Assembly (NCBI RefSeq): GCF_027486195.1
Contig: NZ_JAIXPP010000124.1
Coordinates: forward strand, 20,005 to 84,004
DNA: 64,000 bases
From: Novosphingobium sp.
GTDB taxonomy: Bacteria; Pseudomonadota; Alphaproteobacteria; Sphingomonadales; Sphingomonadaceae
Reading direction: 5' to 3'
Under the pieces are notes generated by a model. That model did no database searches, had not been told where the DNA came from, and was given only the letters and a program-made list of their open reading frames with translations. A program made the position numbers and the translations under genes. This document shows, piece after piece, positions 1-8,017 of this stretch; position 1 is the stretch's first letter, and each line of letters begins with the position of its first letter.

Positions 1-233
1 ACGGCTGGACCGACGCGCTCGATCTCCACCATCCGCGCGGCGGCCTGTGGACTTTCTGGGATTATCAGGCCGGGGCGTGGCAGCGCGATCACGGGTTCCG
101 CATCGATCACGCACTGCTTTCGCCCGAACTGGCCGACCGCCTGGTGGGGGCTGGCGTCGACAAGGCCTATCGCGGGCGCGAGAAGGCCAGCGACCATGCG
201 CCGGTGTGGGTCACGCTGCGCGAACCGGCCTAG
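1..233 (+). CDS. xthA: Exodeoxyribonuclease III, C-terminal part (5' end outside window)
   Basis: The frame is open from base 3 and ends at TAG 231-233, giving the last 76 residues. It carries the two closing catalytic motifs of the ExoIII/AP endonuclease family: a RIDHALLS segment and a terminal SDHAPVWV segment, whose Asp and His belong to the Mg-dependent active site. The enzyme cuts at abasic sites and degrades 3' ends in base-excision repair. The 5' part is beyond the window edge. The stop shares the tetranucleotide CTAG with the stop of the convergent gene. Confidence 0.85.
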   Translation, partial: GWTDALDLHHPRGGLWTFWDYQAGAWQRDHGFRIDHALLSPELADRLVGAGVDKAYRGREKASDHAPVWVTLREPA

Positions 234-2074
234 TTCAGCACTTTCCAGAACCGGATGTGCGATCCGGGAGCGATGTCTACCGGCTGGAGCCATGCGGGCG
301 CCTTGCCATCGAGCAGTTGTGCCATCAGGCCGTTCGGGGCGCGGGTGGCATAGACGGCCGGCTCGTAGATATCCGGGCAGACCGCGATCAGCGTCGTATG
401 GCGTTTGCGCACAATGGCATGGGCTTCCGCTGCGGGTGCAATGAAGGCGGCGATCACATCGTGCATGCCGGCCGCCCCGCGGTGATGGCCGGTTGCCACC
501 ACGCGGGCGTGCGAATTCACGATGAGGTCCGGCCCGATATCGAGCGGGGCGAAAATGTCGGTTGCAGGCATCTTGTTGAGCGCGGCGCCGGCGAGGTCAT
601 AGCGGCACTTCGACATCCCGATCGCGCCGACCTTGATCCCGGCGATCGACTGGACCGTGGTGCCGGATGCCGAATTGGCCGAAGCCGGATTGACCGCCCC
701 CATCGCCACAACCACAGGAAGCCCAGGCGCCAGAAGCGAGACGACGAGCGCATAACCGCCAAGGCGCGGAAGGATCGCCACGCTGCGCAGACGGTAGACC
801 CAGCCGAGGATCAGCGCCGCTGAAGGCACGGCGGCAAAGACCAGCGCGGTTGCCGAAGCGCGCGCCACCACCACGCCGATCAGCCAGGCACCCGCAAGCA
901 GCAGCATGTGATCGAGCCACAGCAGCCGCGTCGGTGCGTCCTTGGCTTCGCGCCAGAGACGGAACGTGCCGTAGACCCCGACCAGCGGCCCCATGAGGAT
1001 CGCCGCCGCCATCGGGGCGCTGGTGTGCCAGAAGGGCATGCCTTCAGCGACCGAATCGTACCAGTAGCGCTTGACCAGCGGATCGAGCATCACGAAGGCA
1101 CCGCCACGGCATTCGGGCGCGACACCGAACATGATCACCGCAGCGCCCGCCCCCATTACGGCGAGGCCAGCGAGCTGCCCGACCAGCGTGCGCGGCGTGG
1201 CGAAGCGCAGCGCCGCAGCGCCGGCCGCAACCCACGCGAACAGCGCAAGGTGAACCGGCGAAATGGCGTCGCAATGCGTGATCAGATCATAAGTCCCGCG
1301 TGTGCCGAGGAAAATCGCCACGCTTGAAAGTGCAAGACTCATGCTGGCGGTGCAGAACCAGTCGAACCGGGCGGCGGGGGCACGCAGGCCGCGCAGCGCA
1401 CAGATACCGAGGAACAGCGCCGTCAGTGGCAGACCCTCGATCGAGATTGCCAGCAAGGCCGCGAGCGCGGCGCCGATCACCGCGCCGCCCTTCAGCGCGT
1501 CTTTCGCGTGGAGCCCGCTCAACGCAACGAGCGCGAGCACGATCTGCCAGCCATGGTGATCGATGCGCATTGGCGTGAACTGGCACAGCACCGTCGGCGA
1601 AAGGCCGATCATCAGGCACGCAAGCGCTACGACTTCATCGTTGAACCAGCGCGCGGCAAGGCGGCCCAGCAGCGCCATGGCGCAAAGCAGCGTGAGCAGC
1701 GGCACCGCGATCACCGTGGCGAATTCAGCGCCAGCCGTTCCCAGCAGCGGACGCAGCAACAGAATCATGGCGGCGATCGGAATGTCGACCAGCCGCGACC
1801 AATGCATCGCGACGCCTTCGGGGGCGGCGATGCGGTACTGGTGGACATCGAACCACGATTGCCCCGCGAGCAGATCGCGCACCTGCAGCAGGCGCAGCGC
1901 GTCATCGGGATCGCCGAAGCGCAGCATGGCGATGAGCCGGAAGTTGATGAGAATCATCGTCACCGCCAGCAGCGCCCAGGTGATCAGGACGCGCCGGTAT
2001 GGACCCTTGGCGGGATCGGTGACGAAAGCGGTCTGCAACGAGGCGGCCTCGCCCCCGGCATAAAGCGTTGCCAT
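230..2074 (-). CDS. Polytopic membrane protein, probable GT-C type glycosyltransferase
   Basis: The 614-aa protein has many hydrophobic segments. The first membrane helix is followed by an acidic GDPDDALRL stretch and later by RIDHHGWQ. Acidic loops placed like this are typical of GT-C enzymes (STT3/AglB, PMT, ArnT) that take sugars from polyprenyl carriers in the outer half of the inner membrane. I start it at ATG 2074, which overlaps the TGA of the upstream gtrA-like gene (ATGA); a longer in-frame start at 2137 would lie inside that gene. Its neighbours, GtrA and an FAD oxidoreductase, fit surface-glycan work. The exact substrate is unknown. Confidence 0.6.
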   Translation of the reverse strand: MATLYAGGEAASLQTAFVTDPAKGPYRRVLITWALLAVTMILINFRLIAMLRFGDPDDALRLLQVRDLLAGQSWFDVHQYRIAAPEGVAMHWSRLVDIPIAAMILLLRPLLGTAGAEFATVIAVPLLTLLCAMALLGRLAARWFNDEVVALACLMIGLSPTVLCQFTPMRIDHHGWQIVLALVALSGLHAKDALKGGAVIGAALAALLAISIEGLPLTALFLGICALRGLRAPAARFDWFCTASMSLALSSVAIFLGTRGTYDLITHCDAISPVHLALFAWVAAGAAALRFATPRTLVGQLAGLAVMGAGAAVIMFGVAPECRGGAFVMLDPLVKRYWYDSVAEGMPFWHTSAPMAAAILMGPLVGVYGTFRLWREAKDAPTRLLWLDHMLLLAGAWLIGVVVARASATALVFAAVPSAALILGWVYRLRSVAILPRLGGYALVVSLLAPGLPVVVAMGAVNPASANSASGTTVQSIAGIKVGAIGMSKCRYDLAGAALNKMPATDIFAPLDIGPDLIVNSHARVVATGHHRGAAGMHDVIAAFIAPAAEAHAIVRKRHTTLIAVCPDIYEPAVYATRAPNGLMAQLLDGKAPAWLQPVDIAPGSHIRFWKVLN

Positions 2075-2487
2075 CAGCGGAACACCACGCGCTTGCGCAG
2101 GAGCCAGGTCACCGCAAAGCTGACGACGATGGCGCAAAGCTTGGCAGCACGGGGATCGAGACCTGCCGCGCTGGCCCCGCCGACGATAAGGGTGGTCACG
2201 CCAAGGCCGATCAGCGCCGAAACGACGAACATCGCTTTCTGCCTGGTGCGCGCGATCCCGCCTTCCGCAACCTGATCGGCAAAAACCTTCCGGCTCGACA
2301 GGATCCAGTGGACCATGATGCCGAGTCCATAACCCAGCGCCGAAGCTGCGACGGGCGGAACGCCGGCGGAGAGCAGCGCGAGGAACGTGCCCATATCCAC
2401 CGCCAGCGCCCCCACGCTGGCGAGGATATAGCGCACCAGCACGATCTGGCGGATGCGATGAAGCGGAGCGATATCGAGCACAGTCAC
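2074..2487 (-). CDS. GtrA family membrane protein
   Basis: The 137-aa protein has about four transmembrane helices and the GtrA pattern: a short cytosolic N-terminus, then RYILASVGALAVDMGTFLAL, and a basic C-terminal tail ending in LLRKRVVFR. GtrA-like proteins are thought to move polyprenyl-phosphate-linked sugars across the inner membrane. It is translationally coupled (ATGA) to the GT-C-like gene that follows, which suggests that it supplies the lipid-linked sugar donor. The substrate cannot be read from the sequence. Confidence 0.8.
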   Translation of the reverse strand: MTVLDIAPLHRIRQIVLVRYILASVGALAVDMGTFLALLSAGVPPVAASALGYGLGIMVHWILSSRKVFADQVAEGGIARTRQKAMFVVSALIGLGVTTLIVGGASAAGLDPRAAKLCAIVVSFAVTWLLRKRVVFR

Positions 2488-2537
2488 GACAAAATCCTGT
2501 TCAGCACGGCATCACGGGCGGGCCCGAAAGGTGGCGG

Positions 2538-4151
2538 TCAAGCCGCAGCGCGATCCCTGCCGGATGCCGCCTCGGATCCGGCAATCCGCGTCGGCACGTC
2601 GCGCAGCGAAGTGAGCGCGGCGGCCTGGTCCTCGCTCACGGCGCGGGCGGGGATAGCGCTTTGGGCCCCCTCATCGCCCGCTTCGTGATACTCGGCGTCC
2701 TCGTTCACGCACCAGATGTCGTAAACGCGGCTGCCTGCGATGATGTTTTCGACCGTAAGCATCGCGGTCATCATCGCGTGGTCCTGGTTGTTGTAGCGGT
2801 GCATGCCGTTGCGGCCGACAAGGTGCAGTGTCGGGTGGCTGGCTTCCAGTTCGTGGCGCATCGCGGCGACGTTGGCGGCGTACTCGTCGTCGTAGACCGG
2901 GTAGGCCTTTTCCTGACGGACGACTGCGCCGCCGATCACCTTGGCCGGATCGACGAGGCCGAGAATGTCCATTTCCTTCGTCGCGAGCTTGATCAGGTCC
3001 TCGTCGCTCGAGGCCCAGAGATCATCGCCCTCGAAGCAGAAGTATTCGAGACCGACGCAGGCGACGCTTTCATCGGGCACCATTTCGGGCGACCACGAGC
3101 GGAAGTTCTGGACACGGCCAACGCGGACCTTGCTGTCGTGAATGTAGATCCAGTTGTCGGGGAACAGGTCCTCGCTCTGGATCTTGAGCGCCACGGTGAG
3201 GAAGTCGCGGTACCTGAGGCGGCTGGCCTCCAGTGTCGAGGCCGGCAGCGGATGGAGGCGCGCGGCGAGTTCACGCATCGGTGCAGAGCTGATGGCATGC
3301 CTGGCGCGGATCACCGTCTCGCCGCCATCCTCGGCGCGGGTCGCCGAAAGGCGCCAGCCGCCCTGGCCGTCGCTGGCAAGCTGCTTCATGGCATGGCCCA
3401 TCAGGACGTGGCTGCCAGCGGCGACGATCTTGTCGCGCGCGGCTTCCCACATCATGCCCGGGCCTTGGCGCGGATAGCGGAAGGTTTCGAGCAGGGTCTT
3501 GGTCTGCATGCCGTCGTTCGGGCGCTTGTTGAGCCCGAGGCTGCGCTTCACGCCATCGAACACCGCAGCGCCGAGCGAGAGGCCCTTGATGCGCTGCGCG
3601 GCCCAGTCGGCGCTCATCTCGTTGCAGGGCATACCCCAGACCTTCTCGGTGTAGGTCTTGAAGAAGATCGAATAGAGCTTCTTGCCGAACTGGTTGCTGG
3701 TCCAGTCCTCGAAGCTCTTCACCTCCCGAATCGGGAACAGCTTCGTCCAGGCATAGCTCGCCATGCAGGTGGTCGAGCGCCAGATGCCGAGGTTGCGCAG
3801 CGCTTCGAACGCGCGCAGCGGGTAGGAGTAGAACTTGCCCTCGTAGTAGATGCGGCTCATGCGCGGACGCTGGATGAAGTCGTCGGGCAGGATCTCGTTC
3901 CACAAATCGACAACTTGCTGCGACTTCGAGAAGAAGCGGTGGCCGCCGATATCGAAGCGATAACCCTCGTGCTCCACCGTGCGGCTGATGCCGCCGACGT
4001 AGCGCGTGTCCTTCTCGATGATCGCGACCTTGAGGCCCTTCTTCGACAACAGGTAACCGGCGGTCAGCCCAGCAGGTCCCGCGCCGATGATCGCAACATC
4101 GACCTGAACCTCGCTGCTTTCCCCCTGCAGACCCGTGAAACCGTTACCCAT
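2538..4151 (-). CDS. NAD(P)/FAD-dependent oxidoreductase (protoporphyrinogen oxidase / UDP-galactopyranose mutase-like fold)
   Basis: The 537-aa protein has an N-terminal Rossmann dinucleotide motif (IIGAGPAGLTAGYLL, about residues 20-34), then GGISRT and DIGGHRFF, which are characteristic of the amine oxidase/UGM-like flavoprotein group. A second FAD-contact region near the C-terminus reads NGMHRYNNQDHAMMTA. Members often sit in polysaccharide loci. Here it lies 50 bp upstream of gtrA and the GT-C-like gene, so a role in making or altering a glycan or its lipid carrier is likely. It is not hemY, since the locus holds no haem genes. The reaction is unknown. Confidence 0.75.
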   Translation of the reverse strand: MGNGFTGLQGESSEVQVDVAIIGAGPAGLTAGYLLSKKGLKVAIIEKDTRYVGGISRTVEHEGYRFDIGGHRFFSKSQQVVDLWNEILPDDFIQRPRMSRIYYEGKFYSYPLRAFEALRNLGIWRSTTCMASYAWTKLFPIREVKSFEDWTSNQFGKKLYSIFFKTYTEKVWGMPCNEMSADWAAQRIKGLSLGAAVFDGVKRSLGLNKRPNDGMQTKTLLETFRYPRQGPGMMWEAARDKIVAAGSHVLMGHAMKQLASDGQGGWRLSATRAEDGGETVIRARHAISSAPMRELAARLHPLPASTLEASRLRYRDFLTVALKIQSEDLFPDNWIYIHDSKVRVGRVQNFRSWSPEMVPDESVACVGLEYFCFEGDDLWASSDEDLIKLATKEMDILGLVDPAKVIGGAVVRQEKAYPVYDDEYAANVAAMRHELEASHPTLHLVGRNGMHRYNNQDHAMMTAMLTVENIIAGSRVYDIWCVNEDAEYHEAGDEGAQSAIPARAVSEDQAAALTSLRDVPTRIAGSEAASGRDRAAA

Positions 4152-4254
4152 CGCTAGCTCCCGCTCAAGCGTTCATGCCTTGGCAACGGAAGTGAACGAA
4201 AATGGCTAAGAGACGGTTAACAATGCGGGCGGGATCAGCGAAACTCCCGCAAGG

Positions 4255-5031
4255 TCAGGCTTCACCGGAGGAAGGCTGATTCGCATGCGGCTTGGCGTGC
4301 TCTTCCAGAGCCTGCGCGAATTGCAGCGGTGCTGAAATGCGGGCCAGTTCTTCGAGCCGGAATGTGTGCTCGAAGATCAGGCCATAGCGCGGATGGCTGC
4401 GCCAGCGGACCTTGGCGTAGAGCGGCTGCGTTACACCGGTCTCGAGGCGGATCAGCTCGTTCATCAGCAGCCACTTTTCCGATTCCACGCAGGCACCCTG
4501 CTGTGACAGGTTGCGGAACAGCACGGGCACAGCCTCGCCACCCGAATGCAGCACGCCGCTGAGCGCGATCTGCAAGCGGATCTGGCGTTTGGGGAACGTG
4601 CCGCGCGATTCGTCGAGCAGCCGTTCGACATCGATTTCCTGCGGGAAGCGAAGCCCGGCATAGTCGTCTGCATGCCAGACCAGTTCGACCGGGTAGCGAT
4701 CGCCGGTCATCAGTTCGACGGCGAGGTCCCTTGCGTGCGGCAAAGGCGAGAAGAGGCGGATCTTGAGGCCGGTGGCCGAGGCATCGCGGATAATGCAGAG
4801 AAATTCGCGTCCGTCGGCGATGATCTTGGCAGTGCGAATCAGCAGGGCATAGCGCGGTGCGGAGCGAAGCTCCGAACCGGGGGGCGCACCCATCTGATTC
4901 TGTCGGGAGTTCCCCGGCAGTTGCTGATCCTGTGCCAAGCCTAGTTTCCCCTCGCACATCCTTCCGGACCCTTCCGGCCAGATGTGCGCTCCGCTGTGCG
5001 GACAGCCTTCTAACGCACTGATCATTGACAT
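4255..5031 (-). CDS. Tandem PilZ-domain protein (probable c-di-GMP receptor)
   Basis: The 258-aa protein has a PilZ signature after a roughly 55-residue leader: RSAPR (RxxxR) followed by DASATG (D/NxSxxG). A second PilZ-like unit follows, with KRQIR and then NLSQQG, so the C-terminal half keeps the NxSxxG loop but has a weak arginine motif. PilZ domains bind cyclic di-GMP and control motility or exopolysaccharide. The start is uncertain: ATG 5031 gives the longest form, and an in-frame ATG lies about 46 codons later, just before the domain. Confidence 0.75.
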   Translation of the reverse strand: MSMISALEGCPHSGAHIWPEGSGRMCEGKLGLAQDQQLPGNSRQNQMGAPPGSELRSAPRYALLIRTAKIIADGREFLCIIRDASATGLKIRLFSPLPHARDLAVELMTGDRYPVELVWHADDYAGLRFPQEIDVERLLDESRGTFPKRQIRLQIALSGVLHSGGEAVPVLFRNLSQQGACVESEKWLLMNELIRLETGVTQPLYAKVRWRSHPRYGLIFEHTFRLEELARISAPLQFAQALEEHAKPHANQPSSGEA

Positions 5032-5058
5032 GTTGTTACCCGAGGTAAGTCGCCCAGG

Positions 5059-5937
5059 TTACCAGAGCACCCAGGCTTCGGCCTTTTCCGACTTGAGAAA
5101 TGTCTCCGCCTCTCGGCCCAGCAACATCGCCAGAGTGGACAGTGTACCGGCCTGCACACAAGTCCGCGCCGCCACGGTGACCGAGCGCGGCGGGCTTTCC
5201 ACCGGCCAGCCGGTGCGGGGATCAAGGATGTGGCTGTAGCGCCTGCCCTGCTTCAGCAGGAAGCGCCTGGCATCCCCGCTCGTCGCGATGGCGCCTTCGC
5301 CGATCTGGAGGAGCCCGCCAGAGGCCTTGGCCGGATCGAGCGATTCGATGGCCACTGCCCAGCGCCCGCCCGCCTTGGCCCGCGTTGTGCGCAGATCGCC
5401 GCCGAAATTGATCAGGGCCGGGCAATCGGCGGCCGCCATGATCGCCATCGCCGCGCGATCGACCGCGTATTCCTTGCAGATACCGCCGAGATCGATTTCC
5501 ATGCCTGGTGGCAGGATAAGGCGGGGGCACTCCCACTGCACCTTGCCCCATCCGACCAGCGGCATGAGCGCGGCGACCTGCTCCGGCGCCGGCACACGGT
5601 CCGATCCATCAAACGTCCACGCACGGCGCAGCACGCCCGAGGTCACATCGAAGCGCCCTTCGCTCAGCGCATGAACCTGCGCGGCATAATCGATAAGACC
5701 AGCGGTCTCCTCGTCCACCTCGACCGGCTTGCCGCCAGCGTTGTTGATCGCCCAGACCACGCCGGTCGGCTTGTAGCGGGTGTACTTTTCCTCGATCCGC
5801 CGGGCTTCGGCTTCACCGATTCGCGCCAGTTCCGCCGCGAGCAGACTGTCGCGGCTTTCCACCTGCACTTCACAAGGCGTACCCATCGCAGTGAAGCGAT
5901 GCTTGTGGACTCCTGTCGATTTCATCGCCTTGGCCAT
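5059..5937 (-). CDS. apbE: ApbE-type FAD:protein FMN transferase
   Basis: The 292-aa protein has the ApbE signatures: an opening TAMGTPCEVQV, SEGRFDVTSG near residue 95, DLGGICKEYAVD at residues 149-160 (Mg/FAD binding) and DPRTGWPV near residue 240. ApbE moves FMN from FAD onto a Thr or Ser in target proteins. No signal peptide or lipobox is visible, unlike many ApbE proteins, so it may act in the cytoplasm or the annotated start may be short. It is the last gene of the TlpA–DUF4266–DUF3570–ApbE set, and the DUF3570 protein contains a flavinylation-like motif. Confidence 0.9.
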   Translation of the reverse strand: MAKAMKSTGVHKHRFTAMGTPCEVQVESRDSLLAAELARIGEAEARRIEEKYTRYKPTGVVWAINNAGGKPVEVDEETAGLIDYAAQVHALSEGRFDVTSGVLRRAWTFDGSDRVPAPEQVAALMPLVGWGKVQWECPRLILPPGMEIDLGGICKEYAVDRAAMAIMAAADCPALINFGGDLRTTRAKAGGRWAVAIESLDPAKASGGLLQIGEGAIATSGDARRFLLKQGRRYSHILDPRTGWPVESPPRSVTVAARTCVQAGTLSTLAMLLGREAETFLKSEKAEAWVLW

Positions 5938-5955
5938 CGCCAGTCCACCGATCTT

Positions 5956-7302
5956 CTAATGCCAGGTATAGCGCACTCCGGTGATCAGACTGGTGGATCG
6001 GGTGCCGGCAAACAGGTCGGTCCGCGCCAGCACACCGGGGGCCGACCGATCGAACCGCAACCCTTGCTGCACATATCGCTCTGCCACGCCATAGACTTCC
6101 AGCCGCGAGGTCAGCTGCGCTCCGGCCTTGAACGAGAAGGTCCAGGCACGAAACCGCGAGAGACGGCTGTCCGCACTGACATAGCGCGGGGCGGGTACGT
6201 CGATGCCGAGGTACGGCGCGAAGAAGCGTGCGGCGGTCTGGCGATAGAACCGCAGCCCTGGCTCGAGATAGGCCGCTTTCCCCAGCGGCAGGTGCTGCGA
6301 AAGCGCATAAGTCATTGCCGTGATGCCCCAGCTATCATCATACCAGCGCACCGAAGCGTCCGTGACCGCAGAACCGAGCGCAAACTTGGTCGCCCCGTAA
6401 ATGCTGCTGCGTCGGCGCACGCCGGGCCGTTCCTCGTAGATGGTGTAGAACGGATCACCGGTGGCGCTGTCTACCAGCGTGAAGACCTTGTAGGGATCGG
6501 TGTGATAGCCGCGACTGACGCCGTAGCTGTAGTTCAGCTGCACCAGCCAGGTGGGGCTGAGAATCTGCGTGACCCCGGCGACGAGGCTGGCGACGCGCTT
6601 GACCCGGGATCGCGCCACGATCTGATCGCCCATGAACGACTGGGCGCGCGGAATGCCGGTGAAGGGCCGCACCGTGTCGTGCTCGAAATTGAAGCCCATC
6701 GAGAGCGTGGTGTTCTTGCCCCACAGGTCCTTGGCGACCGAGGCGCGTGCCGACCAGGATGCATAATCGGTTTCGAACGAAGCAGCCCCGCCCAGGCCGA
6801 GCTTGAAGCCATCCTCGAGCGGGAGTGTCACCCCCAGATCATAGGCCTCGCGGTGATCCTTGAACCCCTTGTCCACCGGCAGCTGGCCCGGTGCGACGGT
6901 GTAACGGCCGGACGCGCCGGTCTGGGTATCGGGGTTGGTCCCCAGCCCGCTGCCGATGCTCGGCTTGCTCGGCGGGTAGAAATTCTGCGGATAGCGCGAT
7001 CGGACACCGCCATTGGGCGTCGCGCCGGTCAGTGCATCATAGGTCAACCGGCCGGAGACGACGGCGCCGCTGGCTGCGTTCCAGGTGATGGTGGAGGAGG
7101 CCTCGACGGCGCGGACACGGTCGTCGTCCTCCTGGTAGATGAGGAGCGCGGAATCGGCGACCATGGTGCCAGGTTCGCTCGCCGTCTGGTCATAGGCGTT
7201 GGCGGCGGCCCCATCGGCTTGTGCTGCAACCGGCTGGGCGCCCAGCAGCGCCCCGGCGAGCATGCCGAGCGTTGCGGACAGCCCGCCGCCGTTCAATTGC
7301 AC
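5956..7302 (-). CDS. DUF3570 protein, exported, predicted outer-membrane beta-structure, with flavinylation-like motif
   Basis: The 448-aa protein starts at GTG 7302 and overlaps the upstream stop by 10 bases. It has a signal peptide ending in VAAQA and then alternating beta-strand sequence ending in ITGVRYTWH, a C-terminal pattern like outer-membrane barrels. Residues 89-95 read DALTGAT, which matches the D-x-x-(S/T)-G-A-(S/T) motif that ApbE modifies in NqrC and RnfG; Thr95 would be the FMN acceptor. ApbE is encoded 18 bp downstream. DUF3570 has no known function. The barrel topology and flavinylation are inferred. Confidence 0.8.
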   Translation of the reverse strand: MQLNGGGLSATLGMLAGALLGAQPVAAQADGAAANAYDQTASEPGTMVADSALLIYQEDDDRVRAVEASSTITWNAASGAVVSGRLTYDALTGATPNGGVRSRYPQNFYPPSKPSIGSGLGTNPDTQTGASGRYTVAPGQLPVDKGFKDHREAYDLGVTLPLEDGFKLGLGGAASFETDYASWSARASVAKDLWGKNTTLSMGFNFEHDTVRPFTGIPRAQSFMGDQIVARSRVKRVASLVAGVTQILSPTWLVQLNYSYGVSRGYHTDPYKVFTLVDSATGDPFYTIYEERPGVRRRSSIYGATKFALGSAVTDASVRWYDDSWGITAMTYALSQHLPLGKAAYLEPGLRFYRQTAARFFAPYLGIDVPAPRYVSADSRLSRFRAWTFSFKAGAQLTSRLEVYGVAERYVQQGLRFDRSAPGVLARTDLFAGTRSTSLITGVRYTWH

Positions 7303-7511
7303 CCGCAGCCTCCGCCATCGAAGCTGCGTCCGCCGGACGCTGCCTCCTTGCTGAAATAGGTGTGCTCGTCGAAGGCAATGATCGACGGATCACGCCCGAG
7401 CTGCATCGATTTCCTCGCCAGCACGTCACGCTGCCAGGGCTGGGCACCGACATGCGCGCAGGCACCCAGCAGCGGCAAAACTGCGATGATCAGGAGACGG
7501 GCGCAGCGCAT
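7293..7511 (-). CDS. DUF4266 small lipoprotein
   Basis: The 72-aa protein starts at ATG 7511. The N-terminus MRCARLLIIAVLPLLGAC is a lipoprotein signal with lipobox LGAC (Cys18). The mature part is short, contains DEHTYFSKEAASGG and ends with a Gly/Cys-rich GGGCGCN, which fits DUF4266. It lies 4 bp after the TlpA-like gene and overlaps the DUF3570 gene, so the set is probably co-translated. The C-terminal CxC pair could be a metal or redox site or a substrate of the adjacent thioredoxin, but this is a guess. Confidence 0.75.
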   Translation of the reverse strand: MRCARLLIIAVLPLLGACAHVGAQPWQRDVLARKSMQLGRDPSIIAFDEHTYFSKEAASGGRSFDGGGCGCN

Positions 7512-7515
7512 GGCC

Positions 7516-7992
7516 TCAGGCCTCCTGCAAGAGCTGGGCAACATGGCCCTCGTATTCGCGCACCTTGCCGGGAAAGAACCCCTGATGGCGGAAGCGCATC
7601 GCGCCCTTGCGGTCGAACACCAGCGAGGTCGGCATGTCGGCCACCTTCCATGTCTGCGCCAGATCGCCGGCCGCGTCATAGATGACCGGCAGGCTGGAGC
7701 GGACCTGCCGCAGGAAGGCATCCGCCGCCCCGCGCTGGCGGTCCACGTTCACGGTCACCACGGCAAGGTCGCCCGCCGGATAGCGCCCGGCGAGCTCCTG
7801 CATGAAGGGAAAGGACAGCTTGCAGGGCCCGCACCATGATGCCCAGAAATCCACGTAGACGACCTTGCCGCGATACCTGGCAAGATCGAGCGAGGCAGCC
7901 GCTTCGACAGGCGTGCACAACCCCGCCAGCGCCATGCCGGCAAGGCCGCCCAAGACCGCGCGGCGCGATGCCGGAACCTGTGCATCCATCAA
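7516..7992 (-). CDS. TlpA-like thioredoxin, exported
   Basis: The 158-aa protein has a twin-arginine-like signal (SRRAVLGGLAGMALAGL), then a thioredoxin fold with active site WCGPC at residues 53-57 and a DxQRGAADAFL segment typical of TlpA/ResA proteins. It should act in the periplasm as a disulfide reductase or thiol donor. It is the first gene of the DUF4266–DUF3570–ApbE operon, where it may reduce the lipoprotein's CxC or assist folding. It is shorter than ResA and has no extra domain. Confidence 0.88.
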   Translation of the reverse strand: MMDAQVPASRRAVLGGLAGMALAGLCTPVEAAASLDLARYRGKVVYVDFWASWCGPCKLSFPFMQELAGRYPAGDLAVVTVNVDRQRGAADAFLRQVRSSLPVIYDAAGDLAQTWKVADMPTSLVFDRKGAMRFRHQGFFPGKVREYEGHVAQLLQEA

Positions 7993-8017
7993 CCCGAAGC
8001 GCCCCCCGCGCAGAAAC

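Noticed and set aside
5230..7359. 709-codon plus-strand open frame
   Set aside because: Antisense to apbE and the DUF3570 gene; no recognisable domain and skewed His/Arg composition.
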